Position numbers and translations under genes: made by a program. A stretch of DNA of 64,000 bases from the NCBI RefSeq assembly GCF_002028425.1, contig NZ_CP020042.1, positions 682,001 through 746,000 of the forward strand, written 5' to 3'. Origin of the DNA: Streptomyces katrae (lineage in GTDB: Bacteria > Actinomycetota > Actinomycetes > Streptomycetales > Streptomycetaceae). The notes under the pieces were generated by a model. The model was not told where the DNA came from. It saw only the letters and a list, made by a program, of their open reading frames with translations, and did not search any database. This document shows, piece after piece, positions 1 through 10,683 of this stretch; position 1 is the stretch's first letter; every line of letters begins with the position of its first letter.

Positions 1-800
1 TCGCCGACGTCCCCGGAATCTGCGGAGTCGTCGACGGCGGCATCGTGGAGGGCGCCTACGGCTACGAGGCCGGGCAGAGCGCGGTCGGCGACATCTTCGC
101 CTGGTGGCTGCGCCAAGGCGTGCCGACCCACTACCGCGCAGAGGCCGAAGCCACCGGCGAGGACCTGCACCAGCTGCTGTCCCGCAAGATCGCCGACCAG
201 CCCGTCGGCGGCCACGGCCTGATCGCCCTCGACTGGATGAACGGAAACCGCTCCACCCTCGTCGACCACCACCTATCCGGAGTCATCGTCGGCCTCACCC
301 TCACCACCCGCCCCGAGGAGATCTACCGCGCCCTGCTGGAGGCCACCGCCTTCGGCACCCGCACCATCATCGAGGCCCTGGAGCAGGGCGGCGTCCCCGT
401 CACGGAGTTCATCGTGACCGGCGGGCTGAAGAAGAACCCCCTGCTCATGCGGATCTACGCCGACGTGCTGCGCCGGCCCGTCTCCCTCGCCGAGTCCGCC
501 CAGGGCCCCGCCCTCGGCTCCGCCATCCACGCCGCCGTCGCCGCCGGCGCGCACCCGGACGTACGCACAGCGGCCGCCGCCATGGGCCGCGTACGCCGCG
601 GAGTCCACCAGCCGGACACCGCGCGCGCCGACGCCTACGACCGCCTCTACGCCGAGTACCGCACCCTGCACGACCACTTCGGCACCGGCCCCGACAAGCT
701 CCTCCACCGCCTCCGCGCCATCCGCAACGCGGCGCTCACCGCCCCGCGAACCGACCCCGAGGCCACCCCGGCCGCCCAGAAGAGCGAGGTCCGACCATGA
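1..800 (+). CDS. araB: L-ribulokinase, C-terminal part (5' end outside window)
   Basis: The frame is open from base 3, so only the last ~265 residues are present. AraB phosphorylates L-ribulose to L-ribulose 5-phosphate in the cytoplasm. The FGGY-kinase C-terminal domain is recognisable: GYEAGQSAVGDIFAWW near the start, LDWMNGNRSTLVD, then the ATP-site glycines in VTGGLKKNPLLMRIYADVL. The gene ends in TGA that overlaps the ATG of araD (ATGA), so translation is probably coupled. It is followed directly by araD and araA, which fixes the arabinose assignment over xylulokinase. The order B-D-A is visible in the sequence; substrate specificity is inferred from context. Confidence 0.93.
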   Translation, partial: ADVPGICGVVDGGIVEGAYGYEAGQSAVGDIFAWWLRQGVPTHYRAEAEATGEDLHQLLSRKIADQPVGGHGLIALDWMNGNRSTLVDHHLSGVIVGLTLTTRPEEIYRALLEATAFGTRTIIEALEQGGVPVTEFIVTGGLKKNPLLMRIYADVLRRPVSLAESAQGPALGSAIHAAVAAGAHPDVRTAAAAMGRVRRGVHQPDTARADAYDRLYAEYRTLHDHFGTGPDKLLHRLRAIRNAALTAPRTDPEATPAAQKSEVRP

Positions 801-1468
801 GTTCCCCGATCGATCTGCTGCGCCGCCAGGTCAGCGACCTCCACCAGGAGCTGGTCCGCTACGGCCTCGTCGTCTGGACGGCCGGCAACGTCTCCGCCCG
901 CGTCCCCGGCGAGGACCTGATGGTCATCAAGCCGAGCGGCGTCTCGTACGACGAGCTCACGCCCCGGAACATGATCCTCTGCGACCTGGACGGCAAGGTC
1001 GTCGAGGGCGACCAGTCCCCGTCCTCGGACACCGCCGCGCACGCCTACGTGTACCGCCACATGCCCGAGGTCGGCGCAGTGGTGCACACCCACTCGACGT
1101 ACGCGAGCGCCTGGGCCGCGCGCGGAGAGGCCGTGCCCTGCGTACTGACCGCCATGGCCGACGAGTTCGGCGCCGAGATCCCCGTCGGCCCCTTCGCGCT
1201 CATCGGCGACGACTCCATCGGCCGGGGCATCGTCGAGACCCTGCGGGGCCACCGCTCGCCGGCCGTCCTGATGAAGAGCCACGGCGTCTTCACCATCGGC
1301 AAGGACGCCAAGGCCGCCGTCAAGGCCGCCGTGATGTGCGAGGACGTCGCCCGCACCGTCCACATCTCCCGCCAGCTCGGCGAACCCCTGCCGATAGCGC
1401 AGGACGACATCGACCGCCTCAACCACCGCTACCAGAACGTGTACGGCCAGCAGCGCGCTGCCCGCTAA
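797..1468 (+). CDS. araD: L-ribulose-5-phosphate 4-epimerase
   Basis: 223 residues, the usual length for this zinc-dependent class II aldolase/epimerase that converts L-ribulose 5-phosphate to D-xylulose 5-phosphate. Visible hallmarks: [10 protein letters not shown] (residues ~45-54) binding phosphate, Asp78 in SSDTAAH, the metal ligands His97 and His99 in VVHTHS, and a third His in [10 protein letters not shown]. The ATG at 797 overlaps the araB stop, which decides the start; a longer upstream frame is only antisense-like read-through. Second gene of an araBDA operon, 16 bases before araA. L-fuculose-phosphate aldolase is the nearest alternative family but the operon context argues against it. 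Confidence 0.96.
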   Translation: MSSPIDLLRRQVSDLHQELVRYGLVVWTAGNVSARVPGEDLMVIKPSGVSYDELTPRNMILCDLDGKVVEGDQSPSSDTAAHAYVYRHMPEVGAVVHTHSTYASAWAARGEAVPCVLTAMADEFGAEIPVGPFALIGDDSIGRGIVETLRGHRSPAVLMKSHGVFTIGKDAKAAVKAAVMCEDVARTVHISRQLGEPLPIAQDDIDRLNHRYQNVYGQQRAAR

Positions 1469-1484
1469 GGAGACCCACGCCCCC

Positions 1485-2996
1485 ATGAAGGCACAGAAGG
1501 CATTCCAGGGCCGCGAAGTCTGGTTCCTGACCGGCAGCCAAGGGCTGTACGGCGACGACACCTTGCGTCAGGTCGCAGAGCAGTCCCGCCGGATCGCCGA
1601 CGCACTCGGCGACTCCGGCATCCCGGTGAACATCGTCTGGAAGCCCGTACTCACCGACGCCGGCGCGATCCGGCGGGTCTGCCTGGACGCCAACGCAGAC
1701 GACACCTGCATCGGCCTCATCGCCTGGATGCACACCTTCTCCCCGGCGAAAATGTGGATCGCGGGCCTGGACGCCCTGCGCAAGCCGTTGCTCCACCTGC
1801 ACACCCAGGCCGATGCCGCACTGCCCTGGGCGTCGATCGACATGGACTTCATGAACCTGAACCAAGCGGCCCACGGCGACCGCGAGTTCGGCTACATCCA
1901 GTCCCGGCTCGGCGTCGCACGCAAGACCGTCGCCGGACACGTCAGCGACCCCTCGGTCGCTGCCCGGATCGCCTCCTGGGCCCGGGCCGCGGCAGGCCGC
2001 TCCGAGCTTCAAAGCCTCAAGCTGGCGCGATTCGGCGACAACATGCGCGACGTCGCCGTGACCGAGGGCGACAAGGTCGAGGCCCAGCTCCGCTTCGGCG
2101 TCTCGGTCAACACGTACGGCGTCAACGACCTGGTCGCAGCCGTCGACGCGGCCACCGACGCCGGCGTGAGCGAACTGGTCGAGGAGTACGAGGACACCTA
2201 CCGCCTCGCGCCCGAACTCCGCGCGGACGGGGACCGGCACGACTCACTGCGTTACGCCGCGCGCATCGAACTCGGCCTGCGCGGATTCCTGACGGACGGC
2301 GGCTTCCACGCCTTCACCACCAACTTCGAAGACCTCGGCGGCCTGCGCCAGCTACCCGGCCTGGCGGTGCAGCGGCTGATGGCCGACGGCTACGGATTCG
2401 GCGGCGAGGGCGACTGGAAGACCTCCGTCCTGCTGCGCACGCTCAAAGTGATGTCCACCGGGCTGCAGGGCGGCACCTCCTTCATGGAGGACTACACCTA
2501 CCACCTGGAGGCGGGGCGGGAGTTGATCCTCGGCGCGCACATGCTGGAGGTCTGCCCGACCATCGCATCGGACGTGCCGTCCTGCGAGATCCACCCCTTG
2601 GGCATAGGGGGCCGCGAGGACCCGGTCCGCCTCGTCTTCGACGCCCGGACCGGTCCCGCCGTCGTGGTCGGGCTGGCCGACATGGGCGACCGGTTCCGCC
2701 TGGTCGCCAACGAGATCGACGTGGTCGAGCCCCTGGAACCGCTGCCGAACCTTCCCGTCGCGCGCGCCGTCTGGCAGCCGCGCCCGAACCTGCGCACCTC
2801 GACCGAGGCGTGGCTGACCGCCGGCGCGCCCCACCACACCGTGCTGTCCAGCGCGATCGGGACCGAGGAGCTGGGCGACCTCGCCGACATCCTCGCCACC
2901 GAGCTGCTGGTCATCGACGCGGACACCACGATCCGCCGGTTCACCAAGGAGATCCGCTGGAACCAGGCCTACCACCGCCTGGCCCAGGGCTTCTGA
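1485..2996 (+). CDS. araA: L-arabinose isomerase
   Basis: 503 residues, full family length. AraA interconverts L-arabinose and L-ribulose and is the first cytosolic step of the pathway. The protein starts with the family pattern [15 protein letters not shown], carries [14 protein letters not shown] [13 protein letters not shown], the catalytic-core MEDYTYHLE, and EVCPTIA...[10 protein letters not shown] that supplies metal ligands. A Shine-Dalgarno-like AAGGAG lies 10 bases upstream of ATG. Third gene of the araBDA operon; the segment behind it holds a decayed AbfB domain and a hairpin. Confidence 0.97.
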   Translation: MKAQKAFQGREVWFLTGSQGLYGDDTLRQVAEQSRRIADALGDSGIPVNIVWKPVLTDAGAIRRVCLDANADDTCIGLIAWMHTFSPAKMWIAGLDALRKPLLHLHTQADAALPWASIDMDFMNLNQAAHGDREFGYIQSRLGVARKTVAGHVSDPSVAARIASWARAAAGRSELQSLKLARFGDNMRDVAVTEGDKVEAQLRFGVSVNTYGVNDLVAAVDAATDAGVSELVEEYEDTYRLAPELRADGDRHDSLRYAARIELGLRGFLTDGGFHAFTTNFEDLGGLRQLPGLAVQRLMADGYGFGGEGDWKTSVLLRTLKVMSTGLQGGTSFMEDYTYHLEAGRELILGAHMLEVCPTIASDVPSCEIHPLGIGGREDPVRLVFDARTGPAVVVGLADMGDRFRLVANEIDVVEPLEPLPNLPVARAVWQPRPNLRTSTEAWLTAGAPHHTVLSSAIGTEELGDLADILATELLVIDADTTIRRFTKEIRWNQAYHRLAQGF

Positions 2997-2999
2997 CGC

Positions 3000-3254
3000 A
3001 GGCGCCGTCCACCGGCTGCGGACCCAGGGAAACGGCCACACCCTGCACGGCGGCCCCGAGGGCTCCGACGCGCCCATCCGGGATGCCACAGAGGTGCGCG
3101 AGCCGAGCGCGCCGGCCTCGCGGACCCGGCGGGGGTCTCCTACGAGTCGTACGGCGCCGCGGGCCGGTACGTGCGGCACTACGACTTCCTGCTCCACGTC
3201 CAGCCCGTCGCCACCACCCCCGCCAAGGGCGACGCCACCTTCCACCGGCAGTGA
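3000..3254 (+). pseudogene. Remnant of an AbfB (CBM42) arabinose-binding domain
   Basis: No start codon and no complete gene, but the frame ending in TGA at 3252-3254 reads GVSYESYGAAGRYVRHYDFL...ATTPAKGDATF, the typical beta-trefoil repeat of AbfB/CBM42 domains attached to arabinofuranosidases (pattern V-S-[FY]-E-S-Y...GRY-[VL]-RH...DATF). The same pattern is seen in the damaged gene ending at 8832. The upstream ~120 bases give no recognisable domain. Interpreted as the 3' end of a deleted secreted arabinofuranosidase gene left between araA and the ABC operon. Could alternatively be a fused tail by read-through, but araA has its own stop. Confidence 0.7.
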
Positions 3255-3260
3255 CGACCG

Positions 3261-3298
3261 GGTCCGGCCGCACTCCCCCGCAGGGATGCGGCCGGACC
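3261..3298. terminator. Hairpin between convergent araA block and permease gene
   Basis: GGTCCGGCCGCA and TGCGGCCGGACC form a perfect 12-bp stem around a 14-base loop. It sits between plus-strand araA/remnant and the minus-strand permease stop at 3313, so it can serve both directions. No U-tract, as usual in GC-rich actinomycetes. Confidence 0.6.
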
Positions 3299-3312
3299 GG
3301 GGCGGAACGGGT

Positions 3313-4566
3313 TCAGGAGCCGGCCTTGCGCTTGTTGTAGACGTCGAAACCGACCGCAACCAGCAGCACCAGGCCCTTGATGACCTGCTGGTAGTCGGTG
3401 CCGATACCGACCAGCGACATACCGTTGTTGAGCACGCCGAGCACCAGGCCGCCGATGAGGGCGCCGAGCACCGTGCCGACGCCACCGGAGGCCGAGGCGC
3501 CCCCGATGAACGCGGCGGCGATCGCCTCCAGTTCGAAGTTGATACCGGCCTGCGGCGTACCCGCATTGAGACGCGCCGCGAAGACCATGCCGGCCAGGGC
3601 GGCCAGCACACCCATGTTGACGAAGGCGAGGAAGACGACGCGCTTGCTCTTGACGCCCGACAGCTTCGCCGCGGCCTCGTTGCCGCCGATCGCGTAGGTG
3701 TGGCGGCCCAGGATGGAGTTGCGCATCAGGTAGCCGAAGGCGACCAGCAGCACGCCGAGGATCAGCAGCACGATCGGGAAGCCGTGGTAGCTCGCCAGCA
3801 GCAGGGTGAACACCAGTACCGCGGCGCCGATGGCGCCCAGCTTGGCCAGGAAGAAGCCGAGCGGGAGCAGGTCGAGGCCGTAGCGGGCGGCCTGCCGTCG
3901 GCCCCGGACCTCCTGGAGGACCGCCACGACGAGCACGACGAGCCCCAGCAGCAGAGTGAGGTTGTGGTAGTCGGTCCGCGGGCCGACCTCCGGCAGGAAG
4001 CCGCTGCTGATCTCCTGGAAGCCCTTGGGGAAGGGAGCCACCGACTGGCCCTGCAGCAGGATCTGCGTCCCGCCGCGGAACAGCAGCATGCCGGCCAGCG
4101 TGACGATGAAGGACGGGATGCCGACGTACGCGATCCAGAACCCCTGCCAGGCACCGGCGGCCGCGCCGATCAGCAGGGCGGCGGTCAGTGCGAGCGGCCA
4201 CGGCACGTCGTGCCTGACCATCATGACGGCCGCGGCGGCGCCGACGAAGGCGGCCAGCGAACCGACCGAGAGGTCGATGTGACCGGAGATGATCACGATC
4301 ATCATGCCGATGGCCAGGATCAGGATGTAGCTGTTCTGCTGGATCAGGTTGGTGACGTTGAGGGGCTGGAGCAGGATGCCGTCGGTCCAGATCTGGAACA
4401 CCACGACGATCAGCGCCAGCGCGACCAGCATGCCGTACTGGCGTACGTTGCCGCGCAGCGCCCTCACCAGCAGGGGGCCGATGCCGCGACCGCCGCCGGG
4501 CTGGACGGGCAGGGCCGTCGTGAGGTCCGTGGTGCCCGGGGTGTCCGTGGTCTCTGTCGGGGCCAT
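3313..4566 (-). CDS. mmsB: Sugar ABC transporter permease (MmsB/GguB type)
   Basis: 417 residues, about ten hydrophobic segments, a BPD_transp_2 permease of the CUT2 class. Typical elements: NLIQQNSYILILAIGMMIVI, SGHIDLSVGSL (the conserved GxIDLSVG motif), AYVGIPSFIVTLAGM, and YAIGGNEAAAKLSG. The length and extended hydrophilic loop with EVRGRRQAARYGL match the multiple-monosaccharide MmsB/GguB subgroup rather than RbsC. Four bases downstream of the ATPase gene, so one operon with the ATPase and binding protein. It forms the membrane channel; the substrate is probably L-arabinose or a related pentose, inferred from the neighbours. Confidence 0.92.
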   Translation of the reverse strand: MAPTETTDTPGTTDLTTALPVQPGGGRGIGPLLVRALRGNVRQYGMLVALALIVVVFQIWTDGILLQPLNVTNLIQQNSYILILAIGMMIVIISGHIDLSVGSLAAFVGAAAAVMMVRHDVPWPLALTAALLIGAAAGAWQGFWIAYVGIPSFIVTLAGMLLFRGGTQILLQGQSVAPFPKGFQEISSGFLPEVGPRTDYHNLTLLLGLVVLVVAVLQEVRGRRQAARYGLDLLPLGFFLAKLGAIGAAVLVFTLLLASYHGFPIVLLILGVLLVAFGYLMRNSILGRHTYAIGGNEAAAKLSGVKSKRVVFLAFVNMGVLAALAGMVFAARLNAGTPQAGINFELEAIAAAFIGGASASGGVGTVLGALIGGLVLGVLNNGMSLVGIGTDYQQVIKGLVLLVAVGFDVYNKRKAGS

Positions 4567-4569
4567 GCC

Positions 4570-6117
4570 TTACACCTGCTCGTTCTCGGTCGCAGCGCTC
4601 ACGGTCATGAGGCGCATGAGTGATTCCTGGGTCGCGTCCGCGCGGTCCACCTCACCGGTGAGCCGGCCCTCGGCCATCACGTAGATGCGGTCGCACATGC
4701 CGAGCAGCTCGGGGAGTTCGGAGGAGATGATCAGCACCGCCTTGCCCTGGGCCGCGAGTTCGGCGATGACGGTGTAGATCTCGGCCTTGGCGCCGATGTC
4801 GATGCCCCGGGTGGGTTCGTCGAGGATCAGTACGTCCGGCTCGGAGAAGATCCACTTGCTGAGGACGACCTTCTGCTGGTTGCCGCCGCTGAGCTTCCCG
4901 GTCTCCGCGAACACCGAAGGGGCCTTGATGTTCATGGTCTTGCGAAAGGACTCCGCGACCCGGGTCTCCTCGTGCTCGTTCACCCACCCGCGCCGAGCGA
5001 CCTTGCCGAGCGCGCTCAGCGAGATGTTGCGACTGATGCCGTCCATCAGGTTCAGGCCGAGGTGCTTGCGGTCCTCGGTGACGTATGCGATGCCGTGACC
5101 GATCGACTCCGGGACGGTGCGCGTGCGGATCTCCTCGCCGTTCAGCAGCACCCGGCCTCCGGTGCAGCGCCCGTACGAGCGGCCGAAGACGCTCATCGCG
5201 AGCTCGGTGCGGCCCGCGCCCATCAGGCCGGCGATACCGACGATCTCGCCGCGCCGCACTTCGAGCGACACGCCGTCGACGACCTTGCGCTGATGGTCGA
5301 TCGGGTGGTGGACGGTCCAGTCCTCGACGGCGAAGGCGACCTCGCCCGGCTCGGGGGTCCGCTCGGGGTAGCGGTGCTCCAGATCGCGGCCGACCATGCC
5401 CCGGATGATCCGGTCCTCGGAGATGCCCTCGGCGCCGACCGCGAGGGTCTCGATGGTCCGGCCGTCGCGCAGGATCGTGACGGAGTCGGCGACCTGGGCG
5501 ATCTCGCCCAGCTTGTGCGAGATGAGGATGCAGGAGATGCCCTGGGCCTTGAGTTCCAGGATGAGGTCGAGCAGCTTGCGGCTGTCCTCACCGTTCAGGG
5601 CGGCCGTGGGCTCGTCCAGGATCAGCAGCTTGACCTCCTTGGCGAGCGCCTTGGCGATCTCGATCAGCTGCTGCTTGCCCACGCCGATGTCGGCGACCCG
5701 GGTGTGCGGGCTCTCGTCCAGCCCGACCCGCCTCAGGAGCGACTTGGCGTGGGTGAGCGTGGTGCTCCAGCTGATGATGCCCCGGGTGGCGTGCTCGTTG
5801 CCGAGGAAGATGTTCTCCGCGATGGAGAGGTACGGCACCAGGGCGAGTTCCTGGTGGATGATCACGATGCCGCGCTGTTCGCTGGCCCGGATGTCCTTGA
5901 ACGCGCAGGACTCGCCCTGGAATAGGATCTCGCCCTCGTAGGAGCCGTGCGGGTGGACCCCGCTGAGCACCTTCATCAGGGTGGACTTCCCGGCGCCGTT
6001 CTCACCGCAGACGGCGTGGACCTCGCCGGGGGCGACGCTCAGGGTGACGTCGGAGAGCGCCTGGACACCGGGGAAGGACTTGCTGATCGAACGCATCTCG
6101 AGGACGGGTCCGGCCAT
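4570..6117 (-). CDS. mmsA: Sugar ABC transporter ATP-binding protein, two ABC domains (MmsA/GguA type)
   Basis: 515 residues with two ABC cassettes. The first has Walker [17 protein letters not shown] (from about residue 38), Q-loop region and Walker [13 protein letters not shown]. The second has the degenerate Walker [11 protein letters not shown] that characterises CUT2 sugar importers, the signature [11 protein letters not shown] and Walker [17 protein letters not shown]. It powers uptake through the permease encoded 3 bases downstream. A 106-base spacer with a hairpin separates it from the upstream binding-protein gene. Best match by pattern is GguA/MmsA; AraG or XylG are close relatives. 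Confidence 0.94.
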   Translation of the reverse strand: MAGPVLEMRSISKSFPGVQALSDVTLSVAPGEVHAVCGENGAGKSTLMKVLSGVHPHGSYEGEILFQGESCAFKDIRASEQRGIVIIHQELALVPYLSIAENIFLGNEHATRGIISWSTTLTHAKSLLRRVGLDESPHTRVADIGVGKQQLIEIAKALAKEVKLLILDEPTAALNGEDSRKLLDLILELKAQGISCILISHKLGEIAQVADSVTILRDGRTIETLAVGAEGISEDRIIRGMVGRDLEHRYPERTPEPGEVAFAVEDWTVHHPIDHQRKVVDGVSLEVRRGEIVGIAGLMGAGRTELAMSVFGRSYGRCTGGRVLLNGEEIRTRTVPESIGHGIAYVTEDRKHLGLNLMDGISRNISLSALGKVARRGWVNEHEETRVAESFRKTMNIKAPSVFAETGKLSGGNQQKVVLSKWIFSEPDVLILDEPTRGIDIGAKAEIYTVIAELAAQGKAVLIISSELPELLGMCDRIYVMAEGRLTGEVDRADATQESLMRLMTVSAATENEQV

Positions 6118-6143
6118 GGTGGTGCATCCGTTCGACAGGGGCG

Positions 6144-6183
6144 GTACGGGCGGGGCCTGTCAGGTCGACTGCCCCGCCCGTAC
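6144..6183 (-). terminator. Intra-operon attenuator hairpin between binding protein and ATPase genes
   Basis: GTACGGGCGGGGC and GCCCCGCCCGTAC form a perfect 13-bp stem with a 14-base loop in the 106-base gap after the binding-protein stop. Such hairpins commonly stop most transcripts or protect the upstream message, giving more binding protein than ATPase/permease. Role is inferred. Confidence 0.5.
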
Positions 6184-6223
6184 GCGCCCGGCTCTGGTGT
6201 GGCCCTGCGTTGGGGCCCCGCGG

Positions 6224-7321
6224 CTACTTGAGCTGGTCGGCGGTGTACTGCCCGCCGTCGACCAGCACCTTCTGGTAGTTCTCCTTGTCGACGCTGACCG
6301 GCTGCAGCAGGTACGCCGGGACGATCTTGACCCCGTTGTCGTACTGTTTGGTGTCGTTGACCTCGGGCCGGCCGCCGGTGAGCAGGGCGTCGCCCATCTG
6401 GACCGCGACCTTGGCCAGCTCGCGGGTGTCCTTGTAGACGGTCTGGGTCTGCTCGCCCGCGATGACGGACTTCACCGAGGCCAGCTCGGCGTCCTGGCCG
6501 GTGACGATCGGCAGGGCCTTGCCCGGGCTGCCGTAGCCGACGCCCTTGAGGGAGGACAGGATGCCGATGGAAATGCCGTCGTAGGGGGAGAGCACCGCGT
6601 CGACACCGGCCGATGTGTACGACTTGCTCAGCAGGTTGTCCATCCGGGATTGTGCGACACCGCCGTCCCAGCGCAGCGTGCCGACCTGGCTGAGGCTGGT
6701 CTGACCGCTCTGGACGACCAGCTTCTTCTGGTCGATGTACGGCTGGAGCACGCTCATCGCGCCCTGGAAGAAGAAGGTGGCGTTGTTGTCGTCCGGCGAG
6801 CCGGCGAACAGCTCGATGTTGAACGGGCCCTTGCCGCTCGCGAGACCCAGCTTGTCGACGATGTAACTGCCCTGCAGGACACCGACCTTGAAGTTGTCGA
6901 AGGTCGCGTAGTAGTCGACGTTCCCAGTGCCGCGGATCAGGCGGTCGTACGAGATCACCGGAATCTTGGCATCGGAGGCCTTCTGGAGGACGTTCGTGAG
7001 CGAGGAGCCGTCGATGGCGGCCACCACCAGCAGCTTGGCGCCCTTCGTAATCATGTTTTCGATCTGCGAGACCTGGTTCTCGACGACGTTGTCGCCGTAC
7101 TGCAGGTCGGTCTTGTAGCCCTTGGCCTGGAACTGCTTGACCATGTTGTCGCCGTCGTTGATCCAGCGCTCCGACGACTTGGTGGGCATCGCGATGCCGA
7201 CGAGGCCACCCTTGGCGTTGCCGCCGCTTGCGCCGTCGCCCACACCGTTGGCGCTCTGGCCGCAGGCCGTCAGGGCCAAGGTGAGGCCCGCGGCAGCGAG
7301 GCCCATCGAAACCTTGCGCAC
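6224..7321 (-). CDS. chvE: Multiple-sugar-binding lipoprotein (ChvE/MmsC type)
   Basis: 365 residues from the GTG at 7321, which has GGAGGAA just upstream; an in-frame start 75 bases earlier lacks this. The signal peptide ends in the lipobox LTAC (about residues 16-19 region of [17 protein letters not shown]), so the mature protein is lipid-anchored outside the membrane. The body is a periplasmic-binding-protein type 1 fold: [15 protein letters not shown] at the N-terminus and [59 protein letters not shown], features of ChvE-like receptors. First gene of the import operon; a candidate operator lies about 190 bases upstream. Confidence 0.93.
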   Translation of the reverse strand: MRKVSMGLAAAGLTLALTACGQSANGVGDGASGGNAKGGLVGIAMPTKSSERWINDGDNMVKQFQAKGYKTDLQYGDNVVENQVSQIENMITKGAKLLVVAAIDGSSLTNVLQKASDAKIPVISYDRLIRGTGNVDYYATFDNFKVGVLQGSYIVDKLGLASGKGPFNIELFAGSPDDNNATFFFQGAMSVLQPYIDQKKLVVQSGQTSLSQVGTLRWDGGVAQSRMDNLLSKSYTSAGVDAVLSPYDGISIGILSSLKGVGYGSPGKALPIVTGQDAELASVKSVIAGEQTQTVYKDTRELAKVAVQMGDALLTGGRPEVNDTKQYDNGVKIVPAYLLQPVSVDKENYQKVLVDGGQYTADQLK

Positions 7322-7509
7322 TATTCCTCCAGTGGTATGCCGCGATCGCCGCGACCTCGGCAGGGGCCTCGGATCGGGTCGAGCGGGGTCGGGCACCGGC
7401 CCGGGGTGGAGCGGGCCGGGTTCGTTCGGGGTCGGTACGGCCGACCGGGCGGCGGGGTGGGTGAACCCGCTGGAGGCCCCGGTGGGTGCCGCTCTGGGCG
7501 GGTGTTACA

Positions 7510-7525
7510 TGAGTGTTAACGCTCA
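7510..7525. promoter_or_regulatory. Candidate LacI-type (AraR-like) operator 1
   Basis: TGAGTGTTAACGCTCA is a 16-base near-perfect palindrome (one mismatch) centred on GTTAAC, ~190 bases upstream of the binding-protein start and on the side nearer that gene. Shares GAGYGTTAAC with the second copy at 7616-7631. LacI-family operators in Streptomyces sugar regulons have this type of symmetry; the regulator itself is not in the window. Confidence 0.6.
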
Positions 7526-7615
7526 CAGAAACCGCGTCAAGGGCCCGGAGATCACCTTTGGATATAGCGCGGGGCAACGGGAGATACGGTCGAGGACGGG
7601 GGCTTGACCCCCAAA

Positions 7616-7631
7616 TTGTGAGCGTTAACAA
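7616..7631. promoter_or_regulatory. Candidate LacI-type (AraR-like) operator 2
   Basis: TTGTGAGCGTTAACAA carries the same GAGCGTTAAC core as the site at 7510-7525 and lies about 105 bases before the start of the arabinofuranosidase gene at 7736. The pair brackets the divergent promoter region, so a single repressor could control uptake and extracellular hydrolysis together. Confidence 0.6.
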
Positions 7632-7735
7632 TAGTCGTGGTACGCGGTCATGACGAAGCCGAAGAGCAGGCCCCGCATCCCGATCCGGGTGCTTTTCGCC
7701 CGGCGGCGGCCTCTGCAGAACGACAGGAGACGTAC

Positions 7736-8832
7736 ATGTCCGCGCTTCGCGCCCGGCTGTCGGCGATACTGCTCGCCGCCTGCCTGCTCTTCACATCCCA
7801 GGCCTTGATCACACCGGACCGGGCGGCCGCCGCCGACCCGGGCTACCTGATGTTGCACTTCACCGGGGAGGGGGCGGCCGGTCAGCAGATGTACCTCGCA
7901 CACAGCACGGACGGCCTCCACTGGAACGACCTCAACGGCGGAGCACCGATCCTGCGCTCCACGATCGGCACGAAGGGGGTACGTGACCCCGCACTGGTGA
8001 GATCCCCCGGCGGTGACAAGTACTGGATCATTGCCACCGACCTGTGCATCAGCTGCGGGCAGAACTGGGAGGCCGCCGTGAACAACGGCAGCCGCGACCT
8101 GGTGGTGTGGGAGTCGACGGACCTGGTCACCTGGTCGCAGCCGTGGCTGCTCAACGTCGCCGGCGCAATCCCCGACGGGCGCAACGCCTGGGCGCCGGAA
8201 GCGGTCTGGAACCCCGAGACCAACGACTACGTCCTCTACTGGGCGACGAACAAGCCCGTCAACGGCGTGAAGAAGCACCGCATCTTCTCCGCCCGCACCA
8301 GTGACTTCCGCTCCATCACCACCCTGCAGACCTACATCGAGCGCCCCGGCCCGCAGGAAATCATCGACACCCAGATCGTCGAGATGCCGGCCGGCGTCGG
8401 CAGCCACCGCTACGTGCGGGCCTCCGGCGACGGCCAGATCACCCTCGAGGGCAGCAACTCGATCCTCGGCACCTGGCCGTCGGCTTCGACGTGCGCATCG
8501 ACCAGAACATCACCGGCCCGGACGCCCAGTTCCGGCTGCGGCCCGGCCTGGCGGGCACGGGAACCGTCTCCTTCGAGTCGGTGAACTACCGCGGGTACTT
8601 CCTGCGGCACACCGGATACGACTTCCAGCTGGTCCACGACGACGGCACCGCCCAGTTCGCCGCGGACGCCACCTTCCGCCAGGTCGCCGGCCTCGCCGAT
8701 GCCGCCTGGTCCTCGTTCCAGTCGTACAACCACCCCGACCGCCATATCCGCCACTACGCCTACCAGCTCCGCCTCGACCCCATCACCACCGCGACAGGGC
8801 GCGGCGACGCCACCTTCCGCGTGACGAACTGA
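7736..8832 (+). pseudogene. Secreted GH43 arabinofuranosidase with AbfB domain, internal deletion and frameshift
   Basis: ATG at 7736 follows CAGGAGACGT. A Sec signal peptide (to about residue 33, ...AAAADPGY) precedes a GH43 beta-propeller: GTKGVRDPALVRSPGGDKYW (the RDP Asp), WAPEAVWNPETNDYVLYWAT (the APE Glu), then ITLEGSNSILGTW. At ~8475 the frame changes; the next frame begins GFDVRIDQNITGPDAQFRL and runs as an AbfB/CBM42 domain to 8832 (VSFESVNYRGYFLRH, FQSYNHPDRHIRHYAYQLRL). In related full-length enzymes roughly 90-100 residues of GH43 and the start of the AbfB domain lie between these two segments, so this appears to be an internal deletion plus frameshift rather than a single-base error. 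The first frame stops at 8584. Confidence 0.82.
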
Positions 8833-10341
<1,509 letters not shown>

Positions 10342-10683
10342 CCTGCCCGCATGTGATCACAAGCTCATGACCGTACCTCAGCCTGGGGACGACGCACCGG
10401 CGGGACGAGGCCCGCACGCCCCGTACCTCCTGCGGCCTGCCACCCTCGGTCGACGGCCAACCGGCATACCGGCCCATCGGCAGGCCGACATCGGCCAGCG
10501 TCGCGCGGCGCGTCAGCGCGATGGCGGGGGCCGGCCTTCGCGGCGACCGAGCGTCGTGTGGGGCGGTCCGCCACCGGCCGGTGTTCCCGAGCCCGACGGT
10601 CGTCATGACGGACGGGAGCGAGCGAGGCCCAGGACGTCCGTGGGCGCCGGGTCCGCATCGACCCGGCGCCCCGATGGAGTGGA
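10342..10683. other. Gene-free spacer between GH62 and ptsI
   Basis: About 340 bases separate the convergent stops. I see no domain-bearing frame and no long perfect hairpin; short GC-rich frames here overlap on both strands without recognisable content. Confidence 0.5.

Noticed and set aside
3094..4623. Plus-strand 509-codon frame rich in Asp/Glu/His/Gln
   Set aside because: It is the antisense of the permease gene, with composition typical of reversed GC-rich coding DNA.
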